DNA of 64,000 nucleotides from Gordionus sp. m RMFG-2023 (GCF_954871325.1 NC_088776.1:12276052-12340051); one strand, 5' to 3'. Numbered from the stretch's first letter, positions 35,020 through 50,000 are shown. A program made the numbers and translations. Notes: generated by a model not told the origin, from the letters alone.

Positions 35020-38000
35020 GTTAGAATATCAAATTATATTAGTTCAAATATTTATTAAAATATATTACAACAATACTATTTATCATTTATATATGTGCGG
35101 ACTTAATAGCAATATTGGATGCTGCTATTTTTTTTATTATTTTGAAAAGTATTTTGTATTTAAGATAAAGATGTTTGAAAAGTATTTGTATCCTAATTAA
35201 TTTAAATTTCAAAAATGATACAGATACTTTTTTATATGTTTGTTAATTTAATATATAATTAGAATATAATTATATAAATTAAACATTAATTTCATTAAAT
35301 AAATTAATAATTTAATACCCAAATTTTTGTTCTGATAATTGATAAAATATTACTTATAATTGTTTTAAAAAATTGTTTATACTCTTTTTTTTCAATTATT
35401 GTTTATAATGACTTCACTTTAGGGGAAGGGGATGGAATGAGATCAGATCAGGAGAATCATTATTATTATTTTTAAAATTATATTTATAAGATTCTATATA
35501 TTTACCTAGAAGGGGGAAATCTCCAACACAACCCATTACATTTATAAATATTTAACTAGGTACTAACTACACTAAGTATTTCCCTATATTGAAGAATATG
35601 AAACTGATTGTTTTAAAAATAATCCATTTACAGAGAACAATGATATGATCTATGTTATTTTGGGCAAATAAAACATCTAATTGTTTTTTAATTGAGAATG
35701 TGCCTGGACAATAGTTACAATCTCCTAAATAACAAATAGGGAGTGCTGGATTGCATATTGTTTGAGCTAAAATATTTTTATAGTTATGTAATGGATATTC
35801 TGGCATAGCTAATAGTTTTACCAAATTAGCATCCTCAAACATAAGCTTAAAATTTTGATGAATTACACAAACACACACACTGTGTGTTCCACTGGCTCCA
35901 GCCAGAATATAATTTTTTGGCCGTAAATCTGCAAATTTAGAAAATCCAACTTTAATTATCGGGTACCTCTCTTTAAATCGTTCATATAATTCTTTTAAAT
36001 TGTTTAAAATTAATCTTTTTTGAGACTGCTCTCTTTTCCCCTTGATCATTATGGATTTATAGTCTTTTTTCTCGGCCATCACGCGACTGACTTCATCAGA
36101 AGAGTAAAAATTTTCTATAATATTCACGGTTTCCTGATCAATTGTTCGCCCAGGTTTTATATTGGGAGATGACATAAATCCTTTTAATTCTATTAGTTTT
36201 TTTGATTTTCTTACCAAGTAATTCGTGGCAATCCAGAATCTAAAATTAAAAATGTTTTAATCCATAATATAAATAAACTTACCTTTTGTAGATTTTTTGA
36301 AATAGACTTATGGCCTTCTCTAATGAATGGATTACTACACAGTGATTTCATTATTACAATTTTTTAAATTTAAAAAAAAATTTAAGTAAAAAAAGAAATA
36401 TTTTTTTAATCCTTATGTTCTTTTCAATCATGATTGATAATTAAATTTTTTATTTATCGATATAAAAATTTAATTTCTAATAATAACGATAATAGATCCA
36501 GAAGTGTGTAAATATATACAAATTACGGCCTCAAGAATTTCTATTTAAGCGCAAAATGGATTGCGATAAATAGATATATTTTTATAATAGCTTGAATATA
36601 ATTTTAAATATATTTATATGGGCCGCTTCCTCATTTATTGCCCCAGGACATCATACTGGTTATACTTAATCGATTTCTTTTGATTTTAATACCGATATAA
36701 AATATATTATTATTAAATATAATATATTATTAATAAATTTAGTATAACGCCATCTATATTATCCTTTTTTATTTACAAAAATAATAAAAATTTTAATAAA
36801 ATTAAAAAAACAAAAATGGCTATCGAGATTTTTCATTAAATAGTTTAATATAAAGGTATAAACATTTTTAGAGAGTATCAACACCAAAAAAAAATCCCTT
36901 CCCAGGAATGTTAATTTTTTATTTTTACCGGAAATACAAAAACACTTAAAAATTTTTAACTTTTTTTCAATATTTTCCAATGTAAAATTTTAAGGGCTAT
37001 AAAGTGATATATTATTTGTAATTTTATCTTAAGTATTTTTTAAGAAAAACAAGATATAAGAAATCACGCATTACGCGATTCTCTATTTTGAAGGCGTATA
37101 TCTTTGGATCTGGTTGAGCTGGGGCTCTAAAATTTGGATTTTATTAACATTTACAACATAAATAACTAACATGCCAAGTTTCATTCATTTTTGAGATGGT
37201 CGGCCGAATCACTGGTCGATTTGTCATGGAATTACCCTGGTGTAAATGATGTAGAATTAGAGACATACACGTAGTCAGGAATTTTCAATGTGGGGAAGAG
37301 GACCAACATTTTATTTGTGGTCATAAATATTTTTTGAAATAAAACTAAGTCTTTTCATACTTAAAACAAACTAAAATAGGGTATCCTAGTTTAAAATCTT
37401 TGTAACCTAGACTAAAAAGCAATTAAGTATCAAAATTAAATTGAACCAGAACACAGCTTATTGCTTATAGAAAAAAATAGCCAACTTTGGCTTTAAATTT
37501 ATTTATGTTAAAATTTAAAATAAAAAAATTGTTGTGTTTAATTATAATAAATTTGAATGTTCATTTGTTTGCATTAACAAATTATCAATAAAAATATAAA
37601 AAAATATGTCAATTTTTTCTGAATGTATTTTAATTGTTCATAATTTTTGTTTTAGATCTAAATAGGAAGAAAATTTAATGGTAAATAACATAATTATAGA
37701 ATAAAATGCTATTCTGTTTATTAATAAGAAATAAGTACAGTATAATAAACATTTTTATAATAAAATAAATTTCTAAGCTCAAATATACAAAATTGTGTTT
37801 ATTTTAATATAAAAGTGAATAAATTAATAACCACCTCATTTGATTAACTTCAAATTTAAACAACTCTTTAAATAGCTTGCCTTCCATAGCTAGGGAGGTG
37901 ATTAGATAGACATTAAATTATTTAAAAGATTACAGATGTAATATATTCTAATATAATCATGCTGAATAATCATTAAAATATAGAAGACTTTTTTAAAACA

Positions 38001-41000
38001 AAAAGTATAATACCATTTTACCATCTTCATCACCTGTTGAGCGGTTATTTAGTTTAGCTTCGAAATCTTCGGTTCTAAAATAAGGCAATATATCCGCCTA
38101 TCAGCTGGAGAGCGAATGAGCGATCACTGCATAATTCCTTCAGTCAAATTGGCGGGAGGGTCTCTTATGGTATGGGGGTGCTTTGGTGCCGGGGCAACCG
38201 CCTACATTGTCAAAATTAAAGGAATCCTTAACAAAGATGGATACCGGCAAGAGGACCATGTGATTTCATCAGGAAAGTGTTTGATCGGGAATAACTTTTT
38301 ATTTCAACAAGATAATGACCCAAAGCATACATCCAGGCTATGCAAAGATTATTTACAAAATCTACAACAACACTGTATTCTCGAGTTGATGACTTGGCAA
38401 TTCCAGTCTTCCGATCTCAATCCAATCGAACATTTATAAGATCACCTTGATCGACAAGGGCGAAAAAGCCCTCTAACTTTTCATTCGCACCTTTGGGAAG
38501 TATTATAGAGAGAATGGAACAATATCACTTCCGAATATTTAAAAAATCTCATCGAAAGATTACCAAAAAATTTTGCAGCAATTATTAAGAATAAAGGTGG
38601 TCATATTGATGAGACAAAAATTTGATCTTAATTAATTGCTATGTCTTTTATTTTTTGTAATTTTATACAATAATATGTAAACTTATAAATAAATTTGATC
38701 CTCATATTGTGTGTTATTTGTCTTATTTTAAGAAAAATGTTAAAAAAATGCAGGGTGGGCAATCATTTATGGCAGGTAGTGTATATTGATACAAATTAGA
38801 GCCATCATTTTTAGAAAGTATTAACCCTCACACATATCTTTTTTTTTAAAATATTAACTTTCCCCTTAAATTATCAAAATTATTTGATTGGCTGATTTGG
38901 CCCTTTATTTATTTTGTTTAAATACCTTTTTACATATTATGTATCAGATGAATTCAATTTTTTTTGAATGAAAAAATTTATTCAGAGTTTTATGGGTTAC
39001 AAACACCGCCAAAATGAATACTTAATGATTTATTATTTATTCCTATTAAAAAATTTTTATAAGTCAAGCCAGACTGGACTAAATAATATAAGATCCGGCC
39101 AGTAAACCCATATAAAAATTTTAATGAGCGGGTTCGGACCGGTTCCTAGTGATGTATACCATATGCATATCCAGGATTTTCCTATGGGGGCATTATTAGA
39201 TGGGGTTTTTGCCATAAATTTATTAAAGATATTTGGGTCCACTTGTTGTAGGCCTTTGCCTATAATAAATTTTTATAAAAAATAATTTTAAGATTTTATT
39301 TATTTTTAAAAAAATTTGAAGTATAATCGTTATCAGCTTAAAATGATATTTACGAGAATAAGCAAATTTGCGATGGAGGGATCCTTCCCCTGATTACTCG
39401 CCTAATCTATACTATATACACTCCCGGAAAATAATTTCGGTTCGGGCCTAATATTTAAAAAAAAAATTTGGTCCATGTCGGGCTTAAATTTTTAAATATA
39501 TGATATCATTACATTTAATACAATAAATTTATATATTTTAAAATTCTTGCAAGAAACAAAGCGCTAATATTTTTTTTACAATAAAAAAAGTTAAATTCTT
39601 CTATATTTAAATAAATTCGGACCGGGCAATAATTTTTATTTCGGGTCGGGCTTTTCTTGACAAGTGAAAAACTTTTTTGTATGGGATCGGGCCGGGCAGG
39701 AAAAATTCTGCCCGATGCAGATCACTACTATACACTACTTTTTTTACAAAAAAAAATACAAGGTTTGGAATGAACCAAGCCTCGATAGAAATAATTACAT
39801 GTCAGCTTGGGATCAAGAGTCATCCCAATATCTGGTCTATCAATACAGTTATCGGGACGGGGCTTGGAAGTGGAATTCAACGTCATTACGGCTCCAAGAT
39901 AATAATAATAGGTTGGGAGCTTTTATATGCGAAAAATCTCTCAACAATAAATTCCACCGGGGCGATGATAAATTTACATCGTCTTCTTATGAGCATACGC
40001 CATCTTTACCTTCACATGAACAACCTTTTTCCGATTTGTACAGCTCTTCCGAAAGTAATATATATATATATTATTGGAAGAATCTTTATTATTATTTTTT
40101 ACTAATATTACTATGTTTTTCTCTGGCAAATTTTTATTTTTGTTTCTTCAATTTTGAAATTTATTTTATTTTACCGGAAATTTACATTCCTGCATTTGTA
40201 TAACCCTATTTTAAAATGATTCACTGTAATCTATTTTTCAAAATGTATAATCGGGTTGGATTTGCAAACCTCCAAATGAGTTAGGCCGTTTTGTTCGATC
40301 CGACTAATTAACATCATTAATTATGCGATGGTAGAAAAAATCATATAGGACCTTTTTTTTGCCATAAATTTGAAATTCGATAATTTGCTGTTTTACAATT
40401 TTAAGATAATATACTTGGCTAAACAAACAGATTATAAATTTAATGTAAACAAATGAATGTCCTTATTAGATTTCGGCCTCATTTCCTCCTTATCCAGTCC
40501 TCGCGCATCTTTACAAGAAGGTTTCGATTCCAGCATTGCTCCCAGTGGTGTTAGCTTCATCCTTCAACCCAAGGATACAACTTGGGACACCAAATCCATC
40601 GAAAAACGAATTCAATTATCATGCAAAGCGATAGGATACCCGTATCCCTCTTACACCTGGTTCAAAAATCAAGTTCCAATTATATCAACGGCTGTCTTCA
40701 ATCATAGCTTCGGGTATGGAGCTATCGATTTGGCGATCAAGAACGTTAATAATTTTGACGAAGTGGGCTATGATAGGTACCAAAAGAAATATATGATCGC
40801 AATATATTACTATAATTGGATGTAAAAAAAACTATTAAAACCCGAAAAAACAAAATATATTTGACATTTTTAACAACGGATGATTTATATCCTAAATTTT
40901 TTATTTTTTTGTCTAATGTATAATTTATTGGTGGAGTGACGAATTTAATTGCCTAAGGTTAAAAATTTGAATGTTAAATGGTCATTAATTTGTAACTATC

Positions 41001-44000
41001 GGGCTTATAAAATTATAAATTTATTTATTTGATTTTAATGAGCAGGCGCGTTAATTTATAAGGATTTAAGAAATACACGTATAATCTTAAATTATAAATT
41101 TTTCTGATGCCCATGGGATAGCTGCTAGACTGGATCCTAGATATCCTCCGAAGGCTATGGAGATGAATATGGTTTAGTATACGAGCAGCTGGTAGCCCTC
41201 GATTTATCTATGGTTTCTTAGATGTGGCTCTTATGATAATTTCCCTGATTTTATAAACAGTTCAAACCATGTTTACCAATCGAATCTATAAAATTGCATT
41301 TAACACAAACATGCCATTGCACATTGTCGCCCCTATACCAACATAAATAGTAACTCTCAATTCATCTAATAAGAGACCGATGTTACGACTAGAGTTTGCT
41401 TCTAGCCATTATATTCTTCAATTCTATCTAGTCGAAGGAGTTGGATACAATTTAAGGGTGGATTCGTTTTAGTTTAAATAATGGACGTAAATCTAGTAAA
41501 GAGGTATATCATACCAGTAGTGCTAGTTTACCCCTGTAACCCTCCGTCCAGGAGTGGTATTCCTTGGTATATATCGACTCCCTATAATCCTCGCAGGAAC
41601 AAACTCATAGGAAGGAGTCTTTAAATTATGAAAAATCGTTTCGTATACCATGAACAAATTAAAAAATGCCAAGGTTTATAACCAAGCACTATTTACTTAT
41701 AGAAGTTCGTAACACTTCTCAACAGATCTGAATACCCGTAAAGTTAATTTGTGGACAAGGACCAAGAATACAGATAGATTGGATAAGACATTCCTTACAG
41801 AAATACTTGAAATATCTTATAAAACCTTAACACTGAAACAAACAAAAATCTCAATGACTAACAATCAACTTGTATGGGTAAAAAACGCTACATCGAAATG
41901 ATGCTTGAAATTAAAAAAGCTATTATAAAAAATGATGAAAAGGCCAGGATAAACCTTGAAACTAAACAAGAACCTAATTGAACCAATAACATTTGCCACT
42001 ACACCCTCATGATGATACCCGTTATAGGAAATCAAGACTTAATGACTGATTGACGAGTTTCAGTCTGAGGAAGAAATAAATATTGTAGATATATATTTAA
42101 ATGTATATTGTATATATATATATATTTGAATAACCAAATCCGTTAACTTATTATATACCTAGTTGAATATTTTTTTTAAAACCATAAAAGTACTTTGATT
42201 TTATATAATATAATACTCATTCTTACCTTTTCTTTAAATAAAATTTTTAAAAGTCATGTTGCACCTCGTTGAATACAATAATAGTTTTTCTTATACATAT
42301 ATATAGGTGAACACGGACAAAGTCAGTTAGATTTTATTATGAGAAAAATTAAATAATTATAAAATTTAAAGGTTATCGATTACCAACGGTATACTAGATA
42401 TATTTGATCCAGAATCCGATATAGATCAAGGCGAGTACTATTGTTCCGCTTCCAATATATTCGGGACGGCTCTCAGCTCTAAGGCCAGACTCTCCTTTGG
42501 ATGTAAAAAAACACTTTTTATATATTGTAAAAATATTCTTCATAATGAAATCACTATCTCCCAATATCCTAAGGAGCCCATTTAAAAATAAATTATCTTT
42601 AAAGAAATCTTTTGTTCAGAATAAACATCCTTATCTTATGCGTGCTTAGGGCGCTTTTTTGCCCCCCCCCTCACCCAACCATGGTGAGACAACTGCTTTA
42701 TGTAAAAATTAAAATACGATTGGTTATATATTTTTTGTTATGTATTTGGCATTGAAGTTATAAAAGATTTCAAGCCCGACGCGTTACCTATAAAGGCCTA
42801 CATAAGAACTAACACTATGATACCGTGCCAAGCCCCAGATGCCTACCCAGGTTAAACGAATATATATAAAAAAAATTAAACTTAATAAAAAATTAGTAAT
42901 AATAAAATAGTGAAATTTTTTTATAAATTCATTTATATCTGACATAAGTGCAAATTAAATTAAATGGAACAATACCAAGATTGGAATTTTTTTTATATCA
43001 TCTAGAATTCCATCCTCTCATTGGATCTTTATTTTATACTTACTTGAATTAGAGGCCCTTAAAACTCCGATCCTTAACCCCCTCCCCTCCTTTAATTAAT
43101 AGTTTTTTTTGTTTTGGAACCTGTTTTGTAGACTTCTAAGAATTACTTATAATGTAATTATATAAATTATAATATTACTTTTTTACATAATTGTTAGATG
43201 TGCGTTTTTATTGGTTCAAGGATTACCTACCAAATTTTGTTCCTTCCGACGCTCGCATTTTCCATTCATGGAAAGGAAATCTATACTTTTCAACTGTATA
43301 TAATTTTTTTGAATGAAAAAAAATATTTGGTTATGGCCAATTTATTATTAGCAAATTAAGAAAAGAAAAAAGAGTAATTACTTCTTTTTGTTAGAATTTT
43401 TAATTTCCGGTTCCTCTGAAAAATGTTATAAGGATATTAACACTGTTATCTCATTTATTTCTATAAATCGTATTTAGATTTAGAATTAGAGTAAAACAAA
43501 TACTCAGATTAGAGGTCGGCGAAAGCAGGACTAATCAAAAGTTTTAAAAATGTTTTTTAAAGTTAATAATTAAACAAATTTATGTCGTTTTTTTCATAAA
43601 AAAATAAAAAATATTACTAGACAGGACTGACAGCTTGTAAAAAATATTTTACTGGCCAGGCTGAGGAATCTGATAGAAAATTTCTACGGCCTGCGTCGAT
43701 CTCTAACTCAGATGATAATAATTTTCTATTATTATTATGTCAGATTCGCCATTATATTTTCATCAGACTATACCTTATATGATGGTATATTTATTCATAA
43801 ATTAATTAAATTTCTAAGTTTGTTAAGTTAAAAATTACCCCCCTCCGCCACCTCAAATTGTTTAATAAATTTTTAATTATGTATAATCCCAACTATTTAA
43901 AAACAAATCAAGTTGGATTTATCAGATGATGGCAATTATATATGTATGATTAAATCCAGTGTGGCTCAGACTGGTGCCAACACACTTGGGAAAACTAGCA

Positions 44001-47000
44001 AAGAAATAAAGCTTAGCGTATCCAATACTTGTATGTCTACATTTTATAATCATTTTCTTCTTTTTTAATAAATAACAAACTTGCTTTTAACAAGGATTAT
44101 TATTTTGACCGAATTGGTATATTTAACTTTAAATATAATTGTCTATAGCTCGATTAATTTTCAACATTAAATGCGAAAATAACGAAATTTAAGTTATATT
44201 TAATATATGTTATATTTTTGTTAAAGTTGTAAATAGTCGCAGAAAGCCTATAATCGAAGTTGGATTCCCTTCCATATTTCCCAGCAATCCTCTTATGGGC
44301 CAAGAGGTCCGCATTGAATGCGTCGCATATGGAGAGTATATTATGCTATTTGAAACTTTTATAATTAAATAATTTATCTAGATTATATATATGATTTTAT
44401 AATTTTAAATCTAAAAAAAATTCAAAACTTATTTACTATTCATAAAGCCCCATACCTCAATACAATTGGACTAAGGCCGATAGCCAGCTACCCGCTAAAG
44501 CAAGAATGGAAGATTTTAATAGGGTTCTTATAATTCCTGATGCTAGACCGACGGATGATGGGAATTACCGATGTAAAGCTTCTAATGTGATAGGGGAAAC
44601 GGAGCAGGGCCTCTCTTTGAGCGTTTCAGGTATATTAGTATCTATACATATGAAATATTTTTTTTATAGTACATTTTCCTCCCTTATATCTTTATACTAT
44701 TTATTCGATGAGTAAATTTTTAAAAAAAATAATGTTCTAGAAATTTTTCTTTTTTATTGCGGGAAACTTAATTGTCAATTTGGTTTATGAACCTTAAATT
44801 CTAATACTTTACTGAGTTGCGCTAACTTTGTTCATTTGGTTTATGAACCTTATATTCTAATATTTTACTGAGTTGCGTTAACTTTGTTCATCCAGTTATC
44901 GGCCTTATAAAAAAGACTATTGTTGTTAAACGATCGATTTTTAAAAACGGTCAACTCAAGTTTTAGCTAAAAATTTATTACACAAACCTGGAGATCTTGC
45001 TCATAGATGGCAGAAAGGTAAACTTATTAGCAAAATCTCGAGGTTTACATAATATTATTTTGACTTAAATCTTAGCCGTTTGTGAAAATCGACCCCAATC
45101 GGGCTATTTAACAATACTACAAATAAAACATTGCATATTATTATATGTGATATTTATTTATAAAAAAAAGCTGCCCCGGTTTTCACCTTACCCCTAAAGG
45201 ATAAATTTGTCACGCCCGGCTCTAAAATCGAGCTGATCTGTGAAGCCTATGGTAAACCCGAAGTTAAATACAGATGGTTCAAAGATGGCAAATTGTTCGA
45301 TAAAAAAAGTTTACAGCGAAATGGACAACTATTAGATGATTCTTATAATATGTTTGGGAAAGAAGAAAGTACAAACAAGCCTAGGATACAGTTGTTGTTG
45401 GACCCTAATGAGAAAGACAAAATTTTTAGGTTGGTTTAATTGGCTATTCCTTTTTCTATTTACTCTTTAAAATTCTTAACATTAAATCTTTGATATTTTT
45501 TATAAACATTAGAAAAAAAGTAGAGCTGAGAAAATCAAGAACAGAAGTATAGTTTTTTTGAAAAAAATTTTAAATCATTATTTATTTTTGAATAGTTACA
45601 AAAAAAAATTTTTTGTTTGTTTTTCTTTTTAAAATTAAAAAATGAGCCCCCATTCTTCCATCTTACCATCCAATAGTAGTAATACCATTTATATTCAATT
45701 CATAAATGTCAAAAAAATAAATCATTTTATACAAAAAATATTCTTTAAGACAAGGCTTGTTCTACGAACCGCAAATAAAAATAGTGGTCATCAGAGATGT
45801 AACGGATAAAGATAACGGGATTTACCAATGCGAAGCCTCTAACGGCCACGGCACCCGCTATTCTTCGGCTCAAGTCAAAGTTATCGGTTAGTTAAAAAAA
45901 ATGAGAAAGGGGAGAAAAGAATAAAATAATTTCCCTCAAAAAGATGTAATTTCTGCTGCATATAAATTTTTTTTATGTATTTTATTCTTTATAATAATAT
46001 TTTTTAAAAAAGCATTCAAACCAGTTTTCACTGTCTCTAAATCTCACGCTCCCACCCATACATATAATAATCTCGATATCTCACCACCTCTAACTTTCGA
46101 TTCCGCTCACATCCATAATACTGACTCCCTCAACAAAAACACCATAAGCGATTTAATGGGCCTCTATTATCTTCTCAGCCCCACCAAAGTCTTAACGGAG
46201 GGGGGTAATCTGACACTGATTTGCAGCCCCAAGGCATCCCCCAGTCCTAAATTCAAGTGGTTTTTCGCCCCTCTCATCCTGTCATCCAATGCACGATATT
46301 CTCATTACAATCATGATTGGGATAGAAACAGAAACAGGCATTCAGATCATGATTACGATAAGAATTACTACCGATATTTTTCAGCCTCTCAGCATCAAAA
46401 TCCTGCTTCGAGTACCATTCCGTTATATATAGATGCAAAAAGAGTCAAAGTTGGTGATAAAAACATGATGATGACCGGAAATAGAAAAGGCAACAATCTC
46501 GATAACAAAATCAACGACAATTTAGGGGGCGATTTAAACATAGAAAGTTTAAGATTCAGTGATACCGGTATATACACTTGCGTGGCCGAAAATTACTTAG
46601 GAAGTGTCACTGTTACAACTCAAGTTATTGTCGCAAGTAAAGAAAAAATAATAAATCTCCCCTCTATTTTTATATATAAAAAAAATTAATTTTGACTACA
46701 ACTAATAAAATTTTCTAAAGTTTCTTAAGTTTATTATTATATAAGATTTATTAGATAATAAAGATCTGCTTAAATAAATATTTTAAATTTTCTAAATTAC
46801 TTCTTAACTCTTACCGAATTTTATTTATTTATTTCTATAAAAATCAAAATGCAAAAAAAATAATACAAAATAGGAAGTACCACTATAATCAAACACCCAT
46901 CCTCTGTATCTTCAACTATACCTGGCGTTAACCTAACACTAGAATGTGCGGCGTTGGCTGAGCCGGGAATAGAGCTAGCGTTTGAATGGACCCATAATGG

Positions 47001-50000
47001 GGTGCTCATAGACACGAATAGCAAATATTATGGGCTACTTTTTGAATTAGTAAATGATATTAATTTTTCTTCATCTCCTTTAATGACGGTTTACCCGGGT
47101 AAGCCAGTTAGTAATTCCCCTATATTTTTACAGTCCTGGACGTTGCCATTTGTAAAAATACATACTTTCAACTACGTCTTCATGGGTCTTCCTCGCATGT
47201 TTTCTATCTCTCAGAGATGCCCCACACATCGATCTAACATTCTAATCTCCTTTATTTCCAATTTAGCTGCTTGTACCACAATTGCCCATGTTACATCATC
47301 ATAGACCATATAACTTCTCACACACTAAATAAACTATTTTTTTAACTGCAGATTGACGTTTTTATTTGTTAGAACAAGCAGAGTTGGGCAGGTCCTCCGG
47401 AAAAAGAATCTAGATACAGATACAGATTCCTTATAAAAAAATGAATCTTAGATACAATTACTATTATCTTTTACAAAATATCAAAAAGATACAAGATAAA
47501 TGATACTTGTATCCTTTGCTAAATTAGAGGATCTTAAATACAAGATACTTTTAAATTATCATTACCAATTAAATTAGAATAGGTTATAAAATACATTTAT
47601 TATTTATTTGTGAAGAAAGAATTTACAATAATTAATTAATGATGAGTTAATTATAATAATCTAAAATTTTAATATTAGTATTAGCATATTCTTAGCATAG
47701 ATAGTGAAGGAAGACTAGTATTTTTAATGGGAGTCTAAATATTAATTTGCAAAAGTGTATTTGAAATAGATTCATTATTTTGTAAGATTATCAATTTTTT
47801 CAAATAATCTATCATTAGACCATTGCCGTTTCGGCGTACTTAAAACTGTGCCAAAACTTAATAACCTTTCAATTAGAGCTGATGAAGGTATGGCAGTATT
47901 ATATTTTAAAAAAAATTCCTTAATGGAAGGATAATAATTAAGCATTTATAATGTATTTCGACTTTCTTTAATATAATTTAAAACCTCCAGTTTAATCTTA
48001 TTTGTATGATTTTATATTCAGCCTGTACATTGTCTTTTTTAACTTTTATTTTTAAAAAATTTCCATCTATAATTTGAAGATTGGAATTTGATTCAGGGGA
48101 ACTTATTTCCATAATTTAAATTTCACTCTTCTTCTTCACTGCCATGATGTTAATCATCCTATAAATTAAAAAATATTGCATAAAATTGATAATGATATTC
48201 TAACTAATTACATTTATATATAAAATATAATCTTTACTTATTTCGGTTTGGTGTTGTTATTTTTCATCTACCTATCTTAATATGAGTTGTAAATTTTCCA
48301 GCTAATTTTGTTGTCAATATATTTAAAATATGGCCCAAAAAAATAAGGAAATTAGTACAAGATTCCTGAAGAAAATAAGTGATATGTTAAATTTTAAACA
48401 TGAATATTAAAAAGAATCTGTATCAGTATCTTTTATCAAGAAAATGAATAAGATACAATATTTTTTTTAAAATAAAGGATCTTAGTTATTGATATTGATA
48501 CTAGTATCTTATTAGAAATGTCAGAAAGATACTGAGTACAAGATATAAAAGTTTCTTGTATCTTAGACACAAGTATTCGCGGTACTGCCCAACTCAGAGA
48601 ACGAGCTACATCTCTTGGAAATTTTTCTACACATATCTTACCCTTACAACAACAGCAGTATTAACACCTCCATCTCAATTTAGCATTATCCGATTATTCA
48701 GTATTTTTTCTCTATAATTTGTCCACCCATTTCTCTGCAACAAACACGCTAACCAGCTTTATTGTCATTATTATCACTGCCAAACCGGTTTCTCTACATA
48801 GTGTCAGTTGTTTCTGACCATCATTTGTGGTTCTATTTGGTTCCACATATGTCAGAGGTGATGGAGACCCAGAGAGTACTTTTAGCTATACCTCCCCCCC
48901 CCCCCCCTCATTTGGTTTAACTTTAGGGGTTTTGGAATGGTTTTTTACACGTCGGATGCCCCTCCTGACATCAACCTCTTTAGATAACTTATACACCCCG
49001 TAGCGGTGATCATTTTAGACATAATTGGGCTTCTATCAAGATATCAAACAAGAAACTTAGATACTTTAACTGCCTGGAAAATGGTTGAAGATTCTAAATT
49101 CAATAAATTTCCTCTCAATACATATGAAAGCGACAAATATAGCATTATCTATTTATAAAAATTAGCCGATTTGATGATTCCAGATGACATATGTATGGAA
49201 ACTGAAATACATCAGTAGAATTAGTCATAAAAAGAGGTGTTTTGAGAAACGTTCAGATGAGCGTCCATATGACTTCCATCAAATTTACAGAGTTGAAGTA
49301 TTTCGGGATATCATCTATCAGATAGTAACTAGTTTTACAGAAGGATTTTCGGAAAATCAACATTTTAACTGATGTTCAAAATTTCCATCCTAGATGAAAT
49401 GAATAGGGAAAGTATAATTAAAGAAGCTTTGAAAATAATCTATTCCTTAGCTAAGGTATATAGTAAGATGTGTGATAAACTATTTAATTTTCTAGAATTA
49501 TAACAATCTATTTATTGACTTGAAGAAGAGTACAGGCGATTTGATTCATCATAGTGATTACACATCAGAACTTGAAAGAGATTCTATGAAAGAAAGTTGC
49601 AATAGTGGATAACCTTTAACCAAGCAATACAAAATGCAAGCAATGTTTGATATGTTCTATATGAGATGTTACACAGATATAATATGTATATATCCGCATA
49701 TACCGACTTAAATAGTATACGAATAACTTATCACATTATCTTTTCACAAGTGAGATTTGAACGAACTTTCAGCAAATTAATACGAGACTACAAGCAAATA
49801 TTTTATAGGATTATCTAAAAACCTTTTAATGATGTCAGTAGAAAGAAAATTATTGGATGAAATCTAATTATGTGGGATTCTTGAATATATACGCAAATGT
49901 TTACCATTAATGCGAATTGTTAAGCTATCTTTGGAGGAAATTTAACTTTAAACACAACTTAGCAAATTCCTTTCTTTCTAAGTTTCATAAGCGATTTAGA

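Larger units (their letters stand above)
35020..39762 (+). other. Contactin intron 3, splitting the lectin domain
   Basis: This 4.7 kb intron contains an antisense protein-family fragment (35567-36330), a dispersed repeat (37045-37245), a hAT remnant and a Tc1-like transposase (37820-38780), and G+C-punctuated blocks at about 39060-39150 and 39420-39720 (GGGCCGGGC-type motifs between A+T stretches) that look like further hAT-like ends. The rest is featureless. Confidence 0.6.

Noticed and set aside
34846-35058. A separate small protein after the first lectin exons
   Set aside because: The frame is the continuation of contactin exon 3 read into its intron; its first part joins exons 2 and 4 in phase.
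41100-42090. Extra contactin exon in intron 5
   Set aside because: Exons 5 and 6 already join in phase to make a complete Ig1, and the block is full of stops in every frame.
47098-47104. Strong GTAAGC donor as the end of contactin exon 15
   Set aside because: It would leave phase 1, which does not fit the phase-0 exon at 55025, and it adds residues absent from the Ig6 strand spacing. The weaker GTAAAT at 47050 fits both, although an unseen small exon cannot be excluded.
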